Source: Burkholderia sp. BCC1644 (lineage in GTDB: Bacteria > Pseudomonadota > Gammaproteobacteria > Burkholderiales > Burkholderiaceae). Taken from it: a DNA stretch of 64,000 bases. The stretch spans positions 620,001 to 684,000 of the forward strand of contig NZ_CADFEI010000001.1 of the NCBI RefSeq assembly GCF_902833225.1, given 5' to 3'. Below are positions 42,906 to 51,891 of the stretch, piece after piece; within the stretch, counting starts at the first letter, position 1; every line of letters begins with the position of its first letter. A model generated the notes under the pieces. The model did no database searches. It was given only the letters and a program-made list of their open reading frames with translations, and was not told the origin of the DNA. The translations under genes were made by a program, and so were the position numbers.

Positions 42906-45900
42906 TCAGTACACGTCGCGCATGTAGCGCCGCGCCTTTGAAAGCCGCGCGACGTAGTCGTTCGCAGCTTCGTCCGACATCCCGCCGTGCTCGGCGACAA
43001 CCGCCTTCAGCGCGGTATCGACGTCCTTCGCCATCCGCGCGGCGTCGCCGCACACGTAGAAATGCGCGCCCTCCTCCAGCCACGCGAACAGTTCGGCCCC
43101 CTGCTCGCGCATCCGGTCCTGCACGTAGATCTTGTCGGCCTGGTCGCGCGAGAACGCGAGATCGAGCCGCGTCAGGAAGCCGCTGTCGCGCATCTCGGCC
43201 AGCTCGTCTCCGTAGTAGAAATCGGTCTGCGCGTGCTGCTCGCCGAAGAACAGCCAGTTGCGCCCGCGCGCGCCGCGCGCCTGCCGCTCGTGCAGGAAGC
43301 CGCGGAACGGCGCGACGCCGGTGCCGGGGCCGACCATCACGATCGGCACGTCGCCGTTCACCGGCGGCCGGAAATGCGCGGACTTCTGCACGAACACCGG
43401 CACGCGGCCGTCGTCCGCGCGATCGGCGAGGAACGTCGACGCGACGCCTTTGCGCGCGCGCCGGCCGTTGTGATAACGCACGGCCGACACGGTCAGGTGA
43501 ATCTCGCCCTCGTGCGCGCTCGGGCTCGACGCGATCGAATACAGGCGCGGCTGCATGCGCTTCAGCATCCCGACGAGTTCCGCGCCCGACAGCTCGACCG
43601 GAAACTCGTGCAGCACGTCCGCGAGCTGCTGCCCCCACAGCCATTGCTTCAGGTCGCCCTTGCGATCGTCGCCGAGCAGCGACTTCAGCGCGCCGTTCGC
43701 GCTGCGCGACGCGATGAACGCGAGCGTGTCCGGATGCGGGCGCGTGATGTCGAAATGGCGCGCGAGTGCGTCGCCGAGGCGCACGTCGCCAACGCCCGCG
43801 ATCGACACCGGCGCATCGGCCTTCAGCGCCGTGACCGACAGCAGTTCGTCGACCAGTTCCGGGCAGTTGGTCGGCCACACGCCGAGCGCGTCGCCGGTTT
43901 CGTATTCGAGGTTCGCGCCTTCGGTCGACAGCGACACGCAGCGTGTGTCCTTTGCCGCGCCCGGACGGTTGAGCCGCAGGTTCGCGACGAGCTTCGACGG
44001 CGCCGGATGCGCCTTGGTCGGCAGCAGCCCCGACGGACTCATCCCGCCGGACGGCACCGCGTGCAGCGCGGCATCGGCCTCCTTGATCCGCGCGACGACA
44101 CGTTCGAGCCACTGGTCGGCATCGCGCTGGAATTCGACGTCACAATCGACGCGCGCACACAGGCGCGCCGCGCCGAGTTCCGCGAGCCGCGCGTCGAGAC
44201 GCCGGCCGTGGCCGCAAAACTGGTCGTAGTTCCGATCGCCGAACGCGAGGACCGCGAAGTGCACGCCGTCGAGGCGCGCAGCACTGCCGGCCTGCAGCGC
44301 GTCCCAGAACTCGGTGCCGTTGTCGGGCGCATCGCCGTCGCCGAACGTGCTCGTCATCAGCAGCACGTATTGCGCACCGGCGAGCGATGCAACCGGATAG
44401 TCGGACATGCATGCGGTGCGGATCTCGAAGCCCGCGTTCATCAACTGCGTCGCGTAATCCTCGGTCAACGACTCGATGTTGCCGGTCTGCGACGCCCACA
44501 GCAGCACGACCTTCGGCCGCGTGCGCACGATCCGCACGCCGCCGGACGCGGCGGCATCGGCCGGCAGCGCGGCCGTCGCGGCCGCCGGCGAATGCGCGGG
44601 CAGCGAACGGCTGAACAGACCCGCGAGCATGCCGTCGAGCCAGAACCGCACCGGCGGCGTCAACGGCGCCGCGGCCGGCAGCACGGGCACGCCGCCCTCG
44701 CGCCGGCCGGCGCTTGCCTTCAACCCGCTCACGAGCCCGGCCACGTACAGCCGTTCGGTGTCCGTCAGCGGCGGCGGCGCGAGGTCGGTCACGCCGAGCG
44801 CGGCCGCGAAAGTGTCGATGTCTGCCATGTCGGATTCCTGTGAAGCAGTGGCCTGCGCCGTCGCCGGCGCGGGCCGCGCGTCGTCGGCGCGTGCCTCGGG
44901 TTGCGCCGTCTCGTCGTCCGCGGACGCGAACGCATCGGTCTCGACGCGCCGCAATGCGACCGCGCAGTATTTCAGTTCGGGTTGCTGCGATTCGGGATCG
45001 ATCGCGTCGTTCGTCACCGCGTTGATGCACAGGTCGTCGCCGTACACGTCGTTCCAGTGCATCGGCGCGAAGCAGTTGCCGCGCTGCACGCGCTCGGTCA
45101 CGACGGCCGGCAGCACCGCGCGGCCGCGCGCCGAGCGGATTTCGACGCTGTCCTTCGCGGCAATGCCGAGCGCGCTTGCATCGTCAGGATGCAATTCGAC
45201 GAACGGGCGCGGGTTGAGCTTGTTCAGCATCGCGACCTTGCCCGTCTTCGTCATCGTGTGCCATTGATGCTGCAGCCGCCCGGTGTTCAGCACGATCGGG
45301 AACGTGTCGTCGGGCAGTTCGGCCGGATCGACGTGCGGCCGTGCGAAGAAACGCGCCTTGCCCGACGGCATCGGGAACGCGATGTGCGGCGCGTCGTTGC
45401 CGTCGGCGGCCGCGCGCAGCGTCTGGCTCACGCCGTCGTTCAGGTAGCGGATCGGGTGCCGCTCGCGCGCGGTGCCCGGCGCGACGGGCCACTGCACCGG
45501 CCCGTCGCGCAGCGCCGCGTGGCTCGCGCCGCGCAGGTCGTAGCCCGTCGCCGGATTCGAGAAGCGCACGATCTCGTCGAACACGTCGGCCGCCGACGCA
45601 TAGTCGAACGCATCGCCGAAGCCCATCGCGCGCGCGACCTCCGCGACGATGCGCCAGTCGGGCAGCGCGTCGCCCGGCGGCGCGACCGCCGCGCGCATCA
45701 GCGTCATGTTGCGCTCGGAGTTGACCATCACGCCGTCGCCTTCGGCCCACAGCGCGCCGGGCAGCAGGATGTCCGCGTAGCGGTTGGTTTCGGTATCGAG
45801 GAATGCGTCCTGTGCGATCACGAGTTCCGCGGCCTGCAATCCGGCGATCACGTTCTGCCGGTTCGGCACCGTCGCGACCGGGTTCGTGCAGACGATCCAG

Positions 45901-47093
45901 CACGCCTTGATGTCGCCGGCCGCCATTCGTTCGAACAGGTCGACCGTGCCCTTGCCGACGTCCTTGCGCAACGTGCCGGCCGGCACGCGCCACAGGTGCT
46001 CGACGAAGCGGCGATCGTCGTCGGACAGCACCGAGCGCTGGCCCGGCAAGCCCGGCCCCATGTAGCCCATCTCGCGCCCGCCCATCGCGTTCGGCTGGCC
46101 GGTCAGCGAAAATGGCCCGCTGCCGGGCCGGCAAATCTTGCCCGTCGCAAGATGCAGGTTGCAGATCGCGTTGGTGTTCCACACGCCGTGCGTGCTCTGG
46201 TTGAGCCCCATGGTCCAGCAGCTCATCCACTCCTGCGCATCGCCGATCCATTGCGCGGCCGTGCGGAGATCGGCTTCCGCGAGCCCCGTGATCGCCGCGA
46301 CGCGCTCGGGCGTGTAGTCGGCGAGGAATGCGGGCATCGCGTCCCAGCCTTCCGTGTACGCGTCGATGAACGCGGCGTCGGTGCGGCCGTTCGCATGCAG
46401 CAGGTGCAGCAGCCCGTTGGTCAGCGCGAGATCCGTGCCCGGCCGGATCTGCAGGAACAGGTCGGCCTTGTCGGCCGTGCCGGTGCGGCGCGGATCGACG
46501 ACGATCAGCTTCGCGCCGGCCTTCACGCGATCCATCATCCGCAGGAACAGGATCGGATGGCAGTCGGCCATGTTCGCGCCGATCACGAAGAACAGGTTCG
46601 CGCGATCGAAGTCCTGGTACGACCCGGGCGGGCCGTCCGCGCCGAGCGACTGCTTGTAGCCGGTGCTCGCGCTCGCCATGCAGAGGCGCGAGTTCGACTC
46701 GATGTTGTTGGTGCCGACGAAACCCTTCGCGAGCTTGTTGGCGAGGTATTGCGCCTCGATCGACATCTGCCCCGACACGTAGAACGACAGCGCGTCCGGC
46801 CCGTGCGTATCGAGCACCGCGCGCAGGCGACGCGCGGTTTCGGCGATCGCGTCGCGCGCCGGCAGCGGCACGAGGTCGTCCTCGCGCGCGCGGCGCACGA
46901 ACGCACGGTCGAGCCGCCCCGAGCGGCGCAGCGCGACGTGTGCCGACGAGCCCTTCGTGCACAGCCGCCCGAAGTTGGTCGGATGGTCGGAGTCGCCGGA
47001 CACCTTGACGACTTCACCATCCTCGACGTGCAGCACCATCCCGCAGCCGACGCCGCAGTACGGGCACACGCTCTTGACGGGGGTGGCGGTCAT
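42906..47093 (-). CDS. nasA: Assimilatory nitrate reductase fused to CysJ-type flavoprotein reductase
   Basis: Encodes 1395 aa. Residues 1 to about 720 are a NasA-type bis-MGD molybdoenzyme with the N-terminal [4Fe-4S] site CPYCGVGCGM..GRLCTKG. Around 755-830 is a linker. From about 860 come a flavodoxin domain (LLWASQTGNIESLTEDYATQL, TSTFGDGDAPDNG), a CysJ/P450-reductase FAD domain (ENLEYETGDALGVWPTNCPE-like, RLYSIASSP) and an NADPH domain (GPGTGVAPFRGFLHERQA, YVCGDAARMAKDVD) ending in YMRDVY. The fusion should let NADPH feed nitrate reduction directly. It is the last gene of the narK-nirB-nirD operon. Confidence 0.93.
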   Translation of the reverse strand: MTATPVKSVCPYCGVGCGMVLHVEDGEVVKVSGDSDHPTNFGRLCTKGSSAHVALRRSGRLDRAFVRRAREDDLVPLPARDAIAETARRLRAVLDTHGPDALSFYVSGQMSIEAQYLANKLAKGFVGTNNIESNSRLCMASASTGYKQSLGADGPPGSYQDFDRANLFFVIGANMADCHPILFLRMMDRVKAGAKLIVVDPRRTGTADKADLFLQIRPGTDLALTNGLLHLLHANGRTDAAFIDAYTEGWDAMPAFLADYTPERVAAITGLAEADLRTAAQWIGDAQEWMSCWTMGLNQSTHGVWNTNAICNLHLATGKICRPGSGPFSLTGQPNAMGGREMGYMGPGLPGQRSVLSDDDRRFVEHLWRVPAGTLRKDVGKGTVDLFERMAAGDIKACWIVCTNPVATVPNRQNVIAGLQAAELVIAQDAFLDTETNRYADILLPGALWAEGDGVMVNSERNMTLMRAAVAPPGDALPDWRIVAEVARAMGFGDAFDYASAADVFDEIVRFSNPATGYDLRGASHAALRDGPVQWPVAPGTARERHPIRYLNDGVSQTLRAAADGNDAPHIAFPMPSGKARFFARPHVDPAELPDDTFPIVLNTGRLQHQWHTMTKTGKVAMLNKLNPRPFVELHPDDASALGIAAKDSVEIRSARGRAVLPAVVTERVQRGNCFAPMHWNDVYGDDLCINAVTNDAIDPESQQPELKYCAVALRRVETDAFASADDETAQPEARADDARPAPATAQATASQESDMADIDTFAAALGVTDLAPPPLTDTERLYVAGLVSGLKASAGRREGGVPVLPAAAPLTPPVRFWLDGMLAGLFSRSLPAHSPAAATAALPADAAASGGVRIVRTRPKVVLLWASQTGNIESLTEDYATQLMNAGFEIRTACMSDYPVASLAGAQYVLLMTSTFGDGDAPDNGTEFWDALQAGSAARLDGVHFAVLAFGDRNYDQFCGHGRRLDARLAELGAARLCARVDCDVEFQRDADQWLERVVARIKEADAALHAVPSGGMSPSGLLPTKAHPAPSKLVANLRLNRPGAAKDTRCVSLSTEGANLEYETGDALGVWPTNCPELVDELLSVTALKADAPVSIAGVGDVRLGDALARHFDITRPHPDTLAFIASRSANGALKSLLGDDRKGDLKQWLWGQQLADVLHEFPVELSGAELVGMLKRMQPRLYSIASSPSAHEGEIHLTVSAVRYHNGRRARKGVASTFLADRADDGRVPVFVQKSAHFRPPVNGDVPIVMVGPGTGVAPFRGFLHERQARGARGRNWLFFGEQHAQTDFYYGDELAEMRDSGFLTRLDLAFSRDQADKIYVQDRMREQGAELFAWLEEGAHFYVCGDAARMAKDVDTALKAVVAEHGGMSDEAANDYVARLSKARRYMRDVY

Positions 47094-47109
47094 GCGTGCT
47101 CCGGGGTGG

Positions 47110-47457
47110 TCAGGCCGCGATCCACACGAAGCCGTCCTCGACCCGCGACGGATACGCGCTCACCGACTTGTCAGGCGCTTCCAGGCATTCGCCGGTGCGC
47201 AGGTCGAAATGCTGCTTGTACAGCGGCGACGCGACGACGACGCGCTCGCCGAGGCTGCCGATCAGCCCGCGCGACATCACGGCCGCCTGCGACACGGGGT
47301 CGACGTTGTCGATCGCGAACACGCCGCCTTCCTCGGCATGCGCGACGTGAAAGACCGCGACCTGCTCGCCGTTGACGAGCGCACACACGCCGGTGTTCGG
47401 CACGATCTCGTCGAGCGGGCACACGCGGGTCCAGGACAGCGGAAGACGATCGTTCAT
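47110..47457 (-). CDS. nirD: Nitrite reductase small subunit (Rieske-like)
   Basis: Encodes 115 aa. WTRVCPLDEIVPNTGVCALVNGEQVAVFHV and SPLYKQHFDLRTGECLEAPDKSVSAYPSRVEDGFVWIAA match NirD, a Rieske-type fold that in this family lacks the usual Cys-His cluster ligands; CPLHxWxF is replaced by SPLYKQHFDL. It partners NirB in NADH-dependent nitrite reduction. It starts 38 bp after nirB. Confidence 0.93.
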   Translation of the reverse strand: MNDRLPLSWTRVCPLDEIVPNTGVCALVNGEQVAVFHVAHAEEGGVFAIDNVDPVSQAAVMSRGLIGSLGERVVVASPLYKQHFDLRTGECLEAPDKSVSAYPSRVEDGFVWIAA

Positions 47458-47495
47458 GATGGGCTCCTTCGAAAAGATGCGGGTGTCGGTCAGGG

Positions 47496-50093
47496 TCAAG
47501 CGGTTGCGGGTTCGGTGGCGGCTTGCGTCACGCTTTCGGCGACGACGGGAATCGACACGGGCTTGCCGCCCGCGCGTTCGCCGGGTGTCGCGGGCCGGAT
47601 CTGGCCGCGCGTCTCGACGAATTCGATGGTCGTGTCCGGTGCGTCGCTGTTCACGAAGTGGCGGAAGCGCTTGCGCGTGTCGGGATCGGTCACGGCCTTC
47701 TTCCATTCGCACTCGTAGGTGTCGACCACATGCTGCATGTCGGCTTCGAGTTCCGCGCCGATCCCGAGCTTGTCGTGCACGACGACGTCGATCAGGTAGT
47801 CGAGGCCGCCTTCGAGGTTGTCGCGCCACACGCTCGTGCGCTGCAGCCGGTCGGCGGTGCGCACGTAGAACATCAGGAAGCGGTCGATGTAGCGCATCAG
47901 CGTCGCGCGGTCGAGATCGGACGCGAGCAGTTCGGCGTGGCGCGGTTTCATCCCGCCGTTGCCGCACACGTACAGGTTCCAGCCCTTCTCGGTCGCGATG
48001 ATCCCGACGTCCTTGCCCTGCGCTTCCGCGCACTCGCGCGTGCAGCCGGACACGCCGAACTTGATCTTGTGCGGCGCGCGCAGCCCCTTGTAACGATTCT
48101 CGAAGTCGATCGCGAGGCCGACCGAATCGTCGACGCCGTAACGGCACCACGTCGAACCGACGCACGACTTCACGGTGCGCAGCGCCTTGCCGTACGCATG
48201 CCCCGACTCGAAGCCGGCCGCGATCAGCTCTTCCCAGATCGACGGCAGCTGCTCGACGCGCGCGCCGAACAGGTCGACGCGCTGGCCGCCCGTGATCTTC
48301 GTGTAGAGCCCGTACTTCTGCGCGACCTGGCCGACGGCGATCAGCCCTTCCGGCGTGACTTCGCCGCCCGGCATGCGCGGCACGACCGAGTACGTGCCGT
48401 CGCGCTGAATGTTCGCGAGGTAGTAGTCGTTCGAATCCTGCAGGCTCGCGTGCTCCTTCTTCAGCACGAATTCGTTGAAGCACGACGCGAGGATGCCCGC
48501 CACCGCCGGCTTGCACACGTCGCAGCCGAGCCCGTGGCCGTGCTTCGCGAGCAGTGCGTCGAACGTCGTGATGCGCTCGACGCGAATCAGGTGGAACAGC
48601 TCCTGGCGCGAGTGCGGGAAGTGTTCGCAGATATGGTTGTTGACCGCGAGGCCCTGCTTCTTCATCTCGGCCTTCATGATCTGCGTGACGAGCGGCACGC
48701 AGCCGCCGCACGACGTGCCCGCGCCCGTGCACGTCTTCAGCGCGCCGAGGCTCGTCGCGCCGTCGGCGACCGCCGTGCAGATCTGCGACTTCGACACGTT
48801 GTTGCACGAGCAGATCTGGGCGGCCGCAGGCAGTGCTTCGACACCGATCGCCGGTTTCGCGACGCCGTCCGACGACGGCAGGATCAGGAACTCCGGCGAC
48901 TCCGGCAGCTCGATGCGGTTCAGCATCATCTGCAGCAGCGTGCCGTATTCGGCCGCGTCGCCGACCATCACCGCGCCGTGCAGGAACTTGCCGCAGTCGG
49001 ACACCACGAGCTTCTTGTAGACCTGGCGGCGCTCGTCCGCGTACTGGTACGTGCGGCTGCCGGCCGTCGTGCCGTGCGCGTCGCCGATGCTCGCGACGTC
49101 GACGCCCATCAGCTTCAGCTTCGTGCTCATGTCGGCGCCCGCGAATGCAGCCGCGCCCGTGCCGTCAGCGCTGCCTGCAAGCTGCTTCGCCACCACGCGC
49201 GCCATGTCGTAGCCGGGCGCGACGAGGCCGTACACCATGCCGTTCCACGCCGCGCATTCGCCGATCGCGTAGATGTCGGCATCGCTCGTGCGGCATGCGT
49301 CGTCGATCGCGATGCCACCGCGCGCGCCGGTGTCGAGCCCGCATGCACGCGCCAGTTCGTCGCGGGCGCGGATGCCGGCCGAAAACACGATCATGTCGGC
49401 GTCGAGATGCGAGCCGTCGGCGAATGCCATCCGGTGCGTGCCTTCCTCGCCATCGACGATTTCCAGCGTGTTCTTGCCCGTATGCACGGTTACGCCGAGC
49501 GCCTCGATCTTCGCGCGCAGCATCCGGCCGCCGCCGTCGTCGACCTGCACGGCCATCAGCCGCGGGGCGAATTCGACGACGTGCGTGTCGAGCCCCATGT
49601 CGCGCAGCGCCTTCGCGCATTCAAGGCCCAGCAGCCCCCCGCCGATCACGACGCCGCGCTTCGCGTGCGCGCCGCACGCCTGCATCGCTTCGAGATCCTC
49701 GATCGTCCGGTACACGAAGCAGCCTGCGCGATCGCGCCCCGGCACCGGCGGCACGAACGGGCGCGAGCCCGTGGCGAGCACCAGCTTGTCGTACGCGAGC
49801 GTTTCGCCCGATACGAGCGTGACCGTATGCGCGGCGCGGTCGATCGACGCGACCTGCGCGTTCAGGCGCAGGTCGAACTGCGGATGACGCTCGAAGAAGC
49901 CCGGTTCGACGAGCGACAGGTCGTCCGCCGACTTGCCCGCAAAGAACTCGGACAGGTGCACGCGATCGTAGGCCGGGCGCGGCTCCTCGCCGAGCACGGT
50001 GACCTGCAGCGCGCCCGCCGTGCCGGCTTCCGCCGCGACGCATTCGAGGAGCTTGTGGCCGACCATGCCGTGGCCGATGACGATGAGTTTCAT
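47496..50093 (-). CDS. nirB: NAD(P)H-dependent assimilatory nitrite reductase, large subunit
   Basis: Encodes 865 aa. The FAD/NAD part comes first (IVIGHGMVGHKLLE, VVIGGGLLGLECAKALRDMG). A BFD-like [2Fe-2S] region follows (ICSCNNVSKSQIC..TCTGAGTSCGGCVPLV). The C-terminal siroheme/[4Fe-4S] reductase has WCRYGVDDSVGLAIDFENRYKG, GVSGCTRECAEAQ and VCGNGG. It reduces nitrite to ammonium in the cytoplasm and needs siroheme, which CobA/CysG-type enzymes supply; cobA is in the divergent operon. It lies 21 bp after the transporter gene. Confidence 0.95.
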   Translation of the reverse strand: MKLIVIGHGMVGHKLLECVAAEAGTAGALQVTVLGEEPRPAYDRVHLSEFFAGKSADDLSLVEPGFFERHPQFDLRLNAQVASIDRAAHTVTLVSGETLAYDKLVLATGSRPFVPPVPGRDRAGCFVYRTIEDLEAMQACGAHAKRGVVIGGGLLGLECAKALRDMGLDTHVVEFAPRLMAVQVDDGGGRMLRAKIEALGVTVHTGKNTLEIVDGEEGTHRMAFADGSHLDADMIVFSAGIRARDELARACGLDTGARGGIAIDDACRTSDADIYAIGECAAWNGMVYGLVAPGYDMARVVAKQLAGSADGTGAAAFAGADMSTKLKLMGVDVASIGDAHGTTAGSRTYQYADERRQVYKKLVVSDCGKFLHGAVMVGDAAEYGTLLQMMLNRIELPESPEFLILPSSDGVAKPAIGVEALPAAAQICSCNNVSKSQICTAVADGATSLGALKTCTGAGTSCGGCVPLVTQIMKAEMKKQGLAVNNHICEHFPHSRQELFHLIRVERITTFDALLAKHGHGLGCDVCKPAVAGILASCFNEFVLKKEHASLQDSNDYYLANIQRDGTYSVVPRMPGGEVTPEGLIAVGQVAQKYGLYTKITGGQRVDLFGARVEQLPSIWEELIAAGFESGHAYGKALRTVKSCVGSTWCRYGVDDSVGLAIDFENRYKGLRAPHKIKFGVSGCTRECAEAQGKDVGIIATEKGWNLYVCGNGGMKPRHAELLASDLDRATLMRYIDRFLMFYVRTADRLQRTSVWRDNLEGGLDYLIDVVVHDKLGIGAELEADMQHVVDTYECEWKKAVTDPDTRKRFRHFVNSDAPDTTIEFVETRGQIRPATPGERAGGKPVSIPVVAESVTQAATEPATA

Positions 50094-50114
50094 GGTGACG
50101 GTTCCTTCGGTCGA

Positions 50115-51440
50115 TCAGTTCGAGGCCGTGGCGGCGGCCAGCGCGCGGTCGCGCAGTTCGGCTTCGCGTGCCTTGTGCTCTTCGCTGAAGCGCACGGCCA
50201 TCGCGCACAGCGCGGTCGCGGTGACGGCAAGGCCGAGCAGGCTCAGCGTCTGCTGCACGTCGCCCACGCCCTTCAACAGGAAGGCCGCGGCGACCGCGCC
50301 GACGTTGCCGCCCGCACCGACGATCCCCGCGACGCCGCCGAGCGCCTTGCGGTCGATGAACGGCACCAGCGCGTAGGTCGCGCCGCACGCCATATGCGTG
50401 AACAGGCCGAAGGTCAGCATCGCGACGAGCGCGACGCCGATGCTTTGCGCATGCGAAAACCAGATCAGCCCGAGCCCTTCGCCGACGATCAGCGCGCACA
50501 GCAGCGCAGCGCGCACGTCGAGGCTGCGACGCGCGGCGATCTTGTCGGACAGCCAGCCGCCGAGCGCACGGGCGAACAGCGCGAGCAGCCCGAACAGGCC
50601 GACCGCGAAACCGGCGTCCTTCAGCGACAGGCTGAAGTGATTGACGTAGTACAGCGCGGCAATGTTGTGGATGAACACTTCGACGCCGAAGCATGCGCCG
50701 TACGTGACGAACAGCATCCACACGCGATAGTTCGCGCATGCGGCGAAGAAGCTCGCCCAGCCACCCTTCTTGCCGCTGTCGACCGTCACGCCTTCCTTGC
50801 GCAGCGCGAGGATGTCGCCTTGCGGGCAGTCCTGCGTGAAACGCCAGTACGCCCAGGCCATCACGAGCATCGCGACGCCCGGCACGACCAGCGCGATGCG
50901 CCACGACGAGTCCTCGCCGAAGCCGAGCATCAGGCCGGCGGCGACGAGCAGCGGCATCAGCGCCTGCGTCGCGCCGGCCCCTGCGTTGCCCCAGCCGGCC
51001 GTCGTCGCGTTTGCGGTGCCGACGACGTTCGGCGCGAACATCACCGACGTGTGGTACTGCGTGATCACGAAACCCGCTCCGATCGCGCCGATGCCGAGCC
51101 GGCAGATCAGGAACGACAGGTAGTCGTGCGTGAACGACACGGCGAACACCGGAATCGCGCCGAGCAGCAGCAGGCCGACATACACGCGGCGCGGGCCGAA
51201 GCGGTCGCACAGCGGGCCGACGAGCAGCCGCACGGCGATCGTCGCGGCCACCGCGGCGATGTTGATGTTGGCGACCTGGGCCGCCGTCAGGTGGAACTCG
51301 CGTGCAATGAGCGGCATCAGCGGCGCGCATGCAAACCACGCGAAGAAGCACACGAAGAACGCCATCCACGTCATGTGGAACGCGCGCATCGGCGCGGTGC
51401 GGAAGCTGAAGAGATCGATACGGGTAGCTTTGTCGGTCAT
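50115..51440 (-). CDS. narK: Nitrate/nitrite MFS transporter (NarK/NasA type)
   Basis: Encodes 441 aa with 12 predicted helices. ATG 51440 has GGCGGA 6 nt upstream. Nitrate-porter signatures are present: GPLCDRFGPRRVYVGLLLLG, and twice a Gly-rich nitrate motif (GTANATTAGWGNAGAGATQALMP and GGVAGIVGAGGNVGAVAAAFLL). It imports nitrate and possibly exports nitrite. It is the first gene of the nas operon and is preceded by an RNA leader with a terminator 16-71 bp upstream. Confidence 0.93.
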   Translation of the reverse strand: MTDKATRIDLFSFRTAPMRAFHMTWMAFFVCFFAWFACAPLMPLIAREFHLTAAQVANINIAAVAATIAVRLLVGPLCDRFGPRRVYVGLLLLGAIPVFAVSFTHDYLSFLICRLGIGAIGAGFVITQYHTSVMFAPNVVGTANATTAGWGNAGAGATQALMPLLVAAGLMLGFGEDSSWRIALVVPGVAMLVMAWAYWRFTQDCPQGDILALRKEGVTVDSGKKGGWASFFAACANYRVWMLFVTYGACFGVEVFIHNIAALYYVNHFSLSLKDAGFAVGLFGLLALFARALGGWLSDKIAARRSLDVRAALLCALIVGEGLGLIWFSHAQSIGVALVAMLTFGLFTHMACGATYALVPFIDRKALGGVAGIVGAGGNVGAVAAAFLLKGVGDVQQTLSLLGLAVTATALCAMAVRFSEEHKAREAELRDRALAAATASN

Positions 51441-51455
51441 GTCATCCGCCAAACG

Positions 51456-51511
51456 AAAAACGGCGTCCTGCGCACCCGGTCTCGTCGAGACCCGATGCGT
51501 AGGACGCCGTT
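51456..51511 (-). terminator. Intrinsic terminator in the nas leader (attenuator)
   Basis: On the minus strand AACGGCGTCCT (51501-51511) pairs with AGGACGCCGTT (51459-51469) as an 11-bp outer stem. An inner hairpin GGTCTC-GAC-GAGACC lies within, and five T residues follow. It lies immediately before the narK ribosome-binding site, so without antitermination the operon would be off. Confidence 0.85.
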
Positions 51512-51580
51512 GCCCATGAAGCCCGTTGCCGGGCGCGTCTAGTAATCGGTACTGCGGACGAATCGCCATTGATCCGCCCG
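51502..51580 (-). ncRNA. ANTAR (NasT)-type tandem hairpin leader of the nas operon
   Basis: Hairpin 1 (51555-51580): a 10-bp stem, two of the pairs G-U, with hexaloop AAUGGC. Hairpin 2 (51502-51515): stem GGGC/GUCC, hexaloop AACGGC. Both loops have A1 and G4, the residues conserved in ANTAR-protein RNA targets, and both are closed by C-G. Hairpin 2 uses the 5' arm of the terminator, so the two structures exclude each other. A GCCCG-GCAA-CGGGC hairpin fills the linker. nasT, encoding the ANTAR protein, is in the facing operon. Confidence 0.75.
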
Positions 51581-51591
51581 AATCAGCTTAC

Positions 51592-51606
51592 GCAAACGCC
51601 GTGCCA
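51592..51606 (-). promoter_or_regulatory. Sigma-54 promoter of the nas operon
   Basis: Minus-strand TGGCACGGCGTTTGC matches TGGCACG-N4-TTGC at every conserved base (GG-N10-GC kept). The C of -12 is at 51592, which puts +1 near 51580, exactly at the foot of leader hairpin 1. This implies dependence on RpoN and an activator, probably NtrC. Confidence 0.8.
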
Positions 51607-51707
51607 TGTCGCCGCCGATCGGGCCCTCGGCCCCGCCGCACAAGGCTCGCCGGCCGGTGTGCGGCGCCCGGCGACACGCTCCGCACGATACGCGATGAGG
51701 CAGCGAG

Positions 51708-51722
51708 GCACAGATGTGGTGC
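51708..51722. promoter_or_regulatory. NtrC-like enhancer site 1
   Basis: GCAC-AGATGTG-GTGC; the right half TGGTGC is perfect for the TGCACCA-N3-TGGTGCA-type NtrC site. About 135 bp upstream of the nas +1. Confidence 0.5.
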
Positions 51723-51728
51723 GCTGCA

Positions 51729-51743
51729 GCACTGTCGCCGTGC
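51729..51743. promoter_or_regulatory. NtrC-like enhancer site 2
   Basis: GCAC-TGTCGCC-GTGC, 21 bp (two helical turns) from site 1 centre to centre. The pair could serve both divergent sigma-54 promoters. Confidence 0.45.
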
Positions 51744-51891
51744 GACATCGCGGTGCGCACTGGCGGGGCACGATGCACGCCGATGCGGCATTGCGGCTGC
51801 CGGCGGGCGGCGGCCGCCGGCACGCGTGCGCCCGTCGGTGCGCCCGTCACACGGTGCATCGCGTGCTGCGCGTGACGGGCCGTGCGCCGCT

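Noticed and set aside
47523..51542. A 1339-codon open frame on the plus strand antisense to nirB and narK
   Set aside because: It has an Arg/Ala/His-rich composition without domains and lies fully opposite well-identified genes. Such long antisense frames are normal where third codon positions are nearly all G or C.
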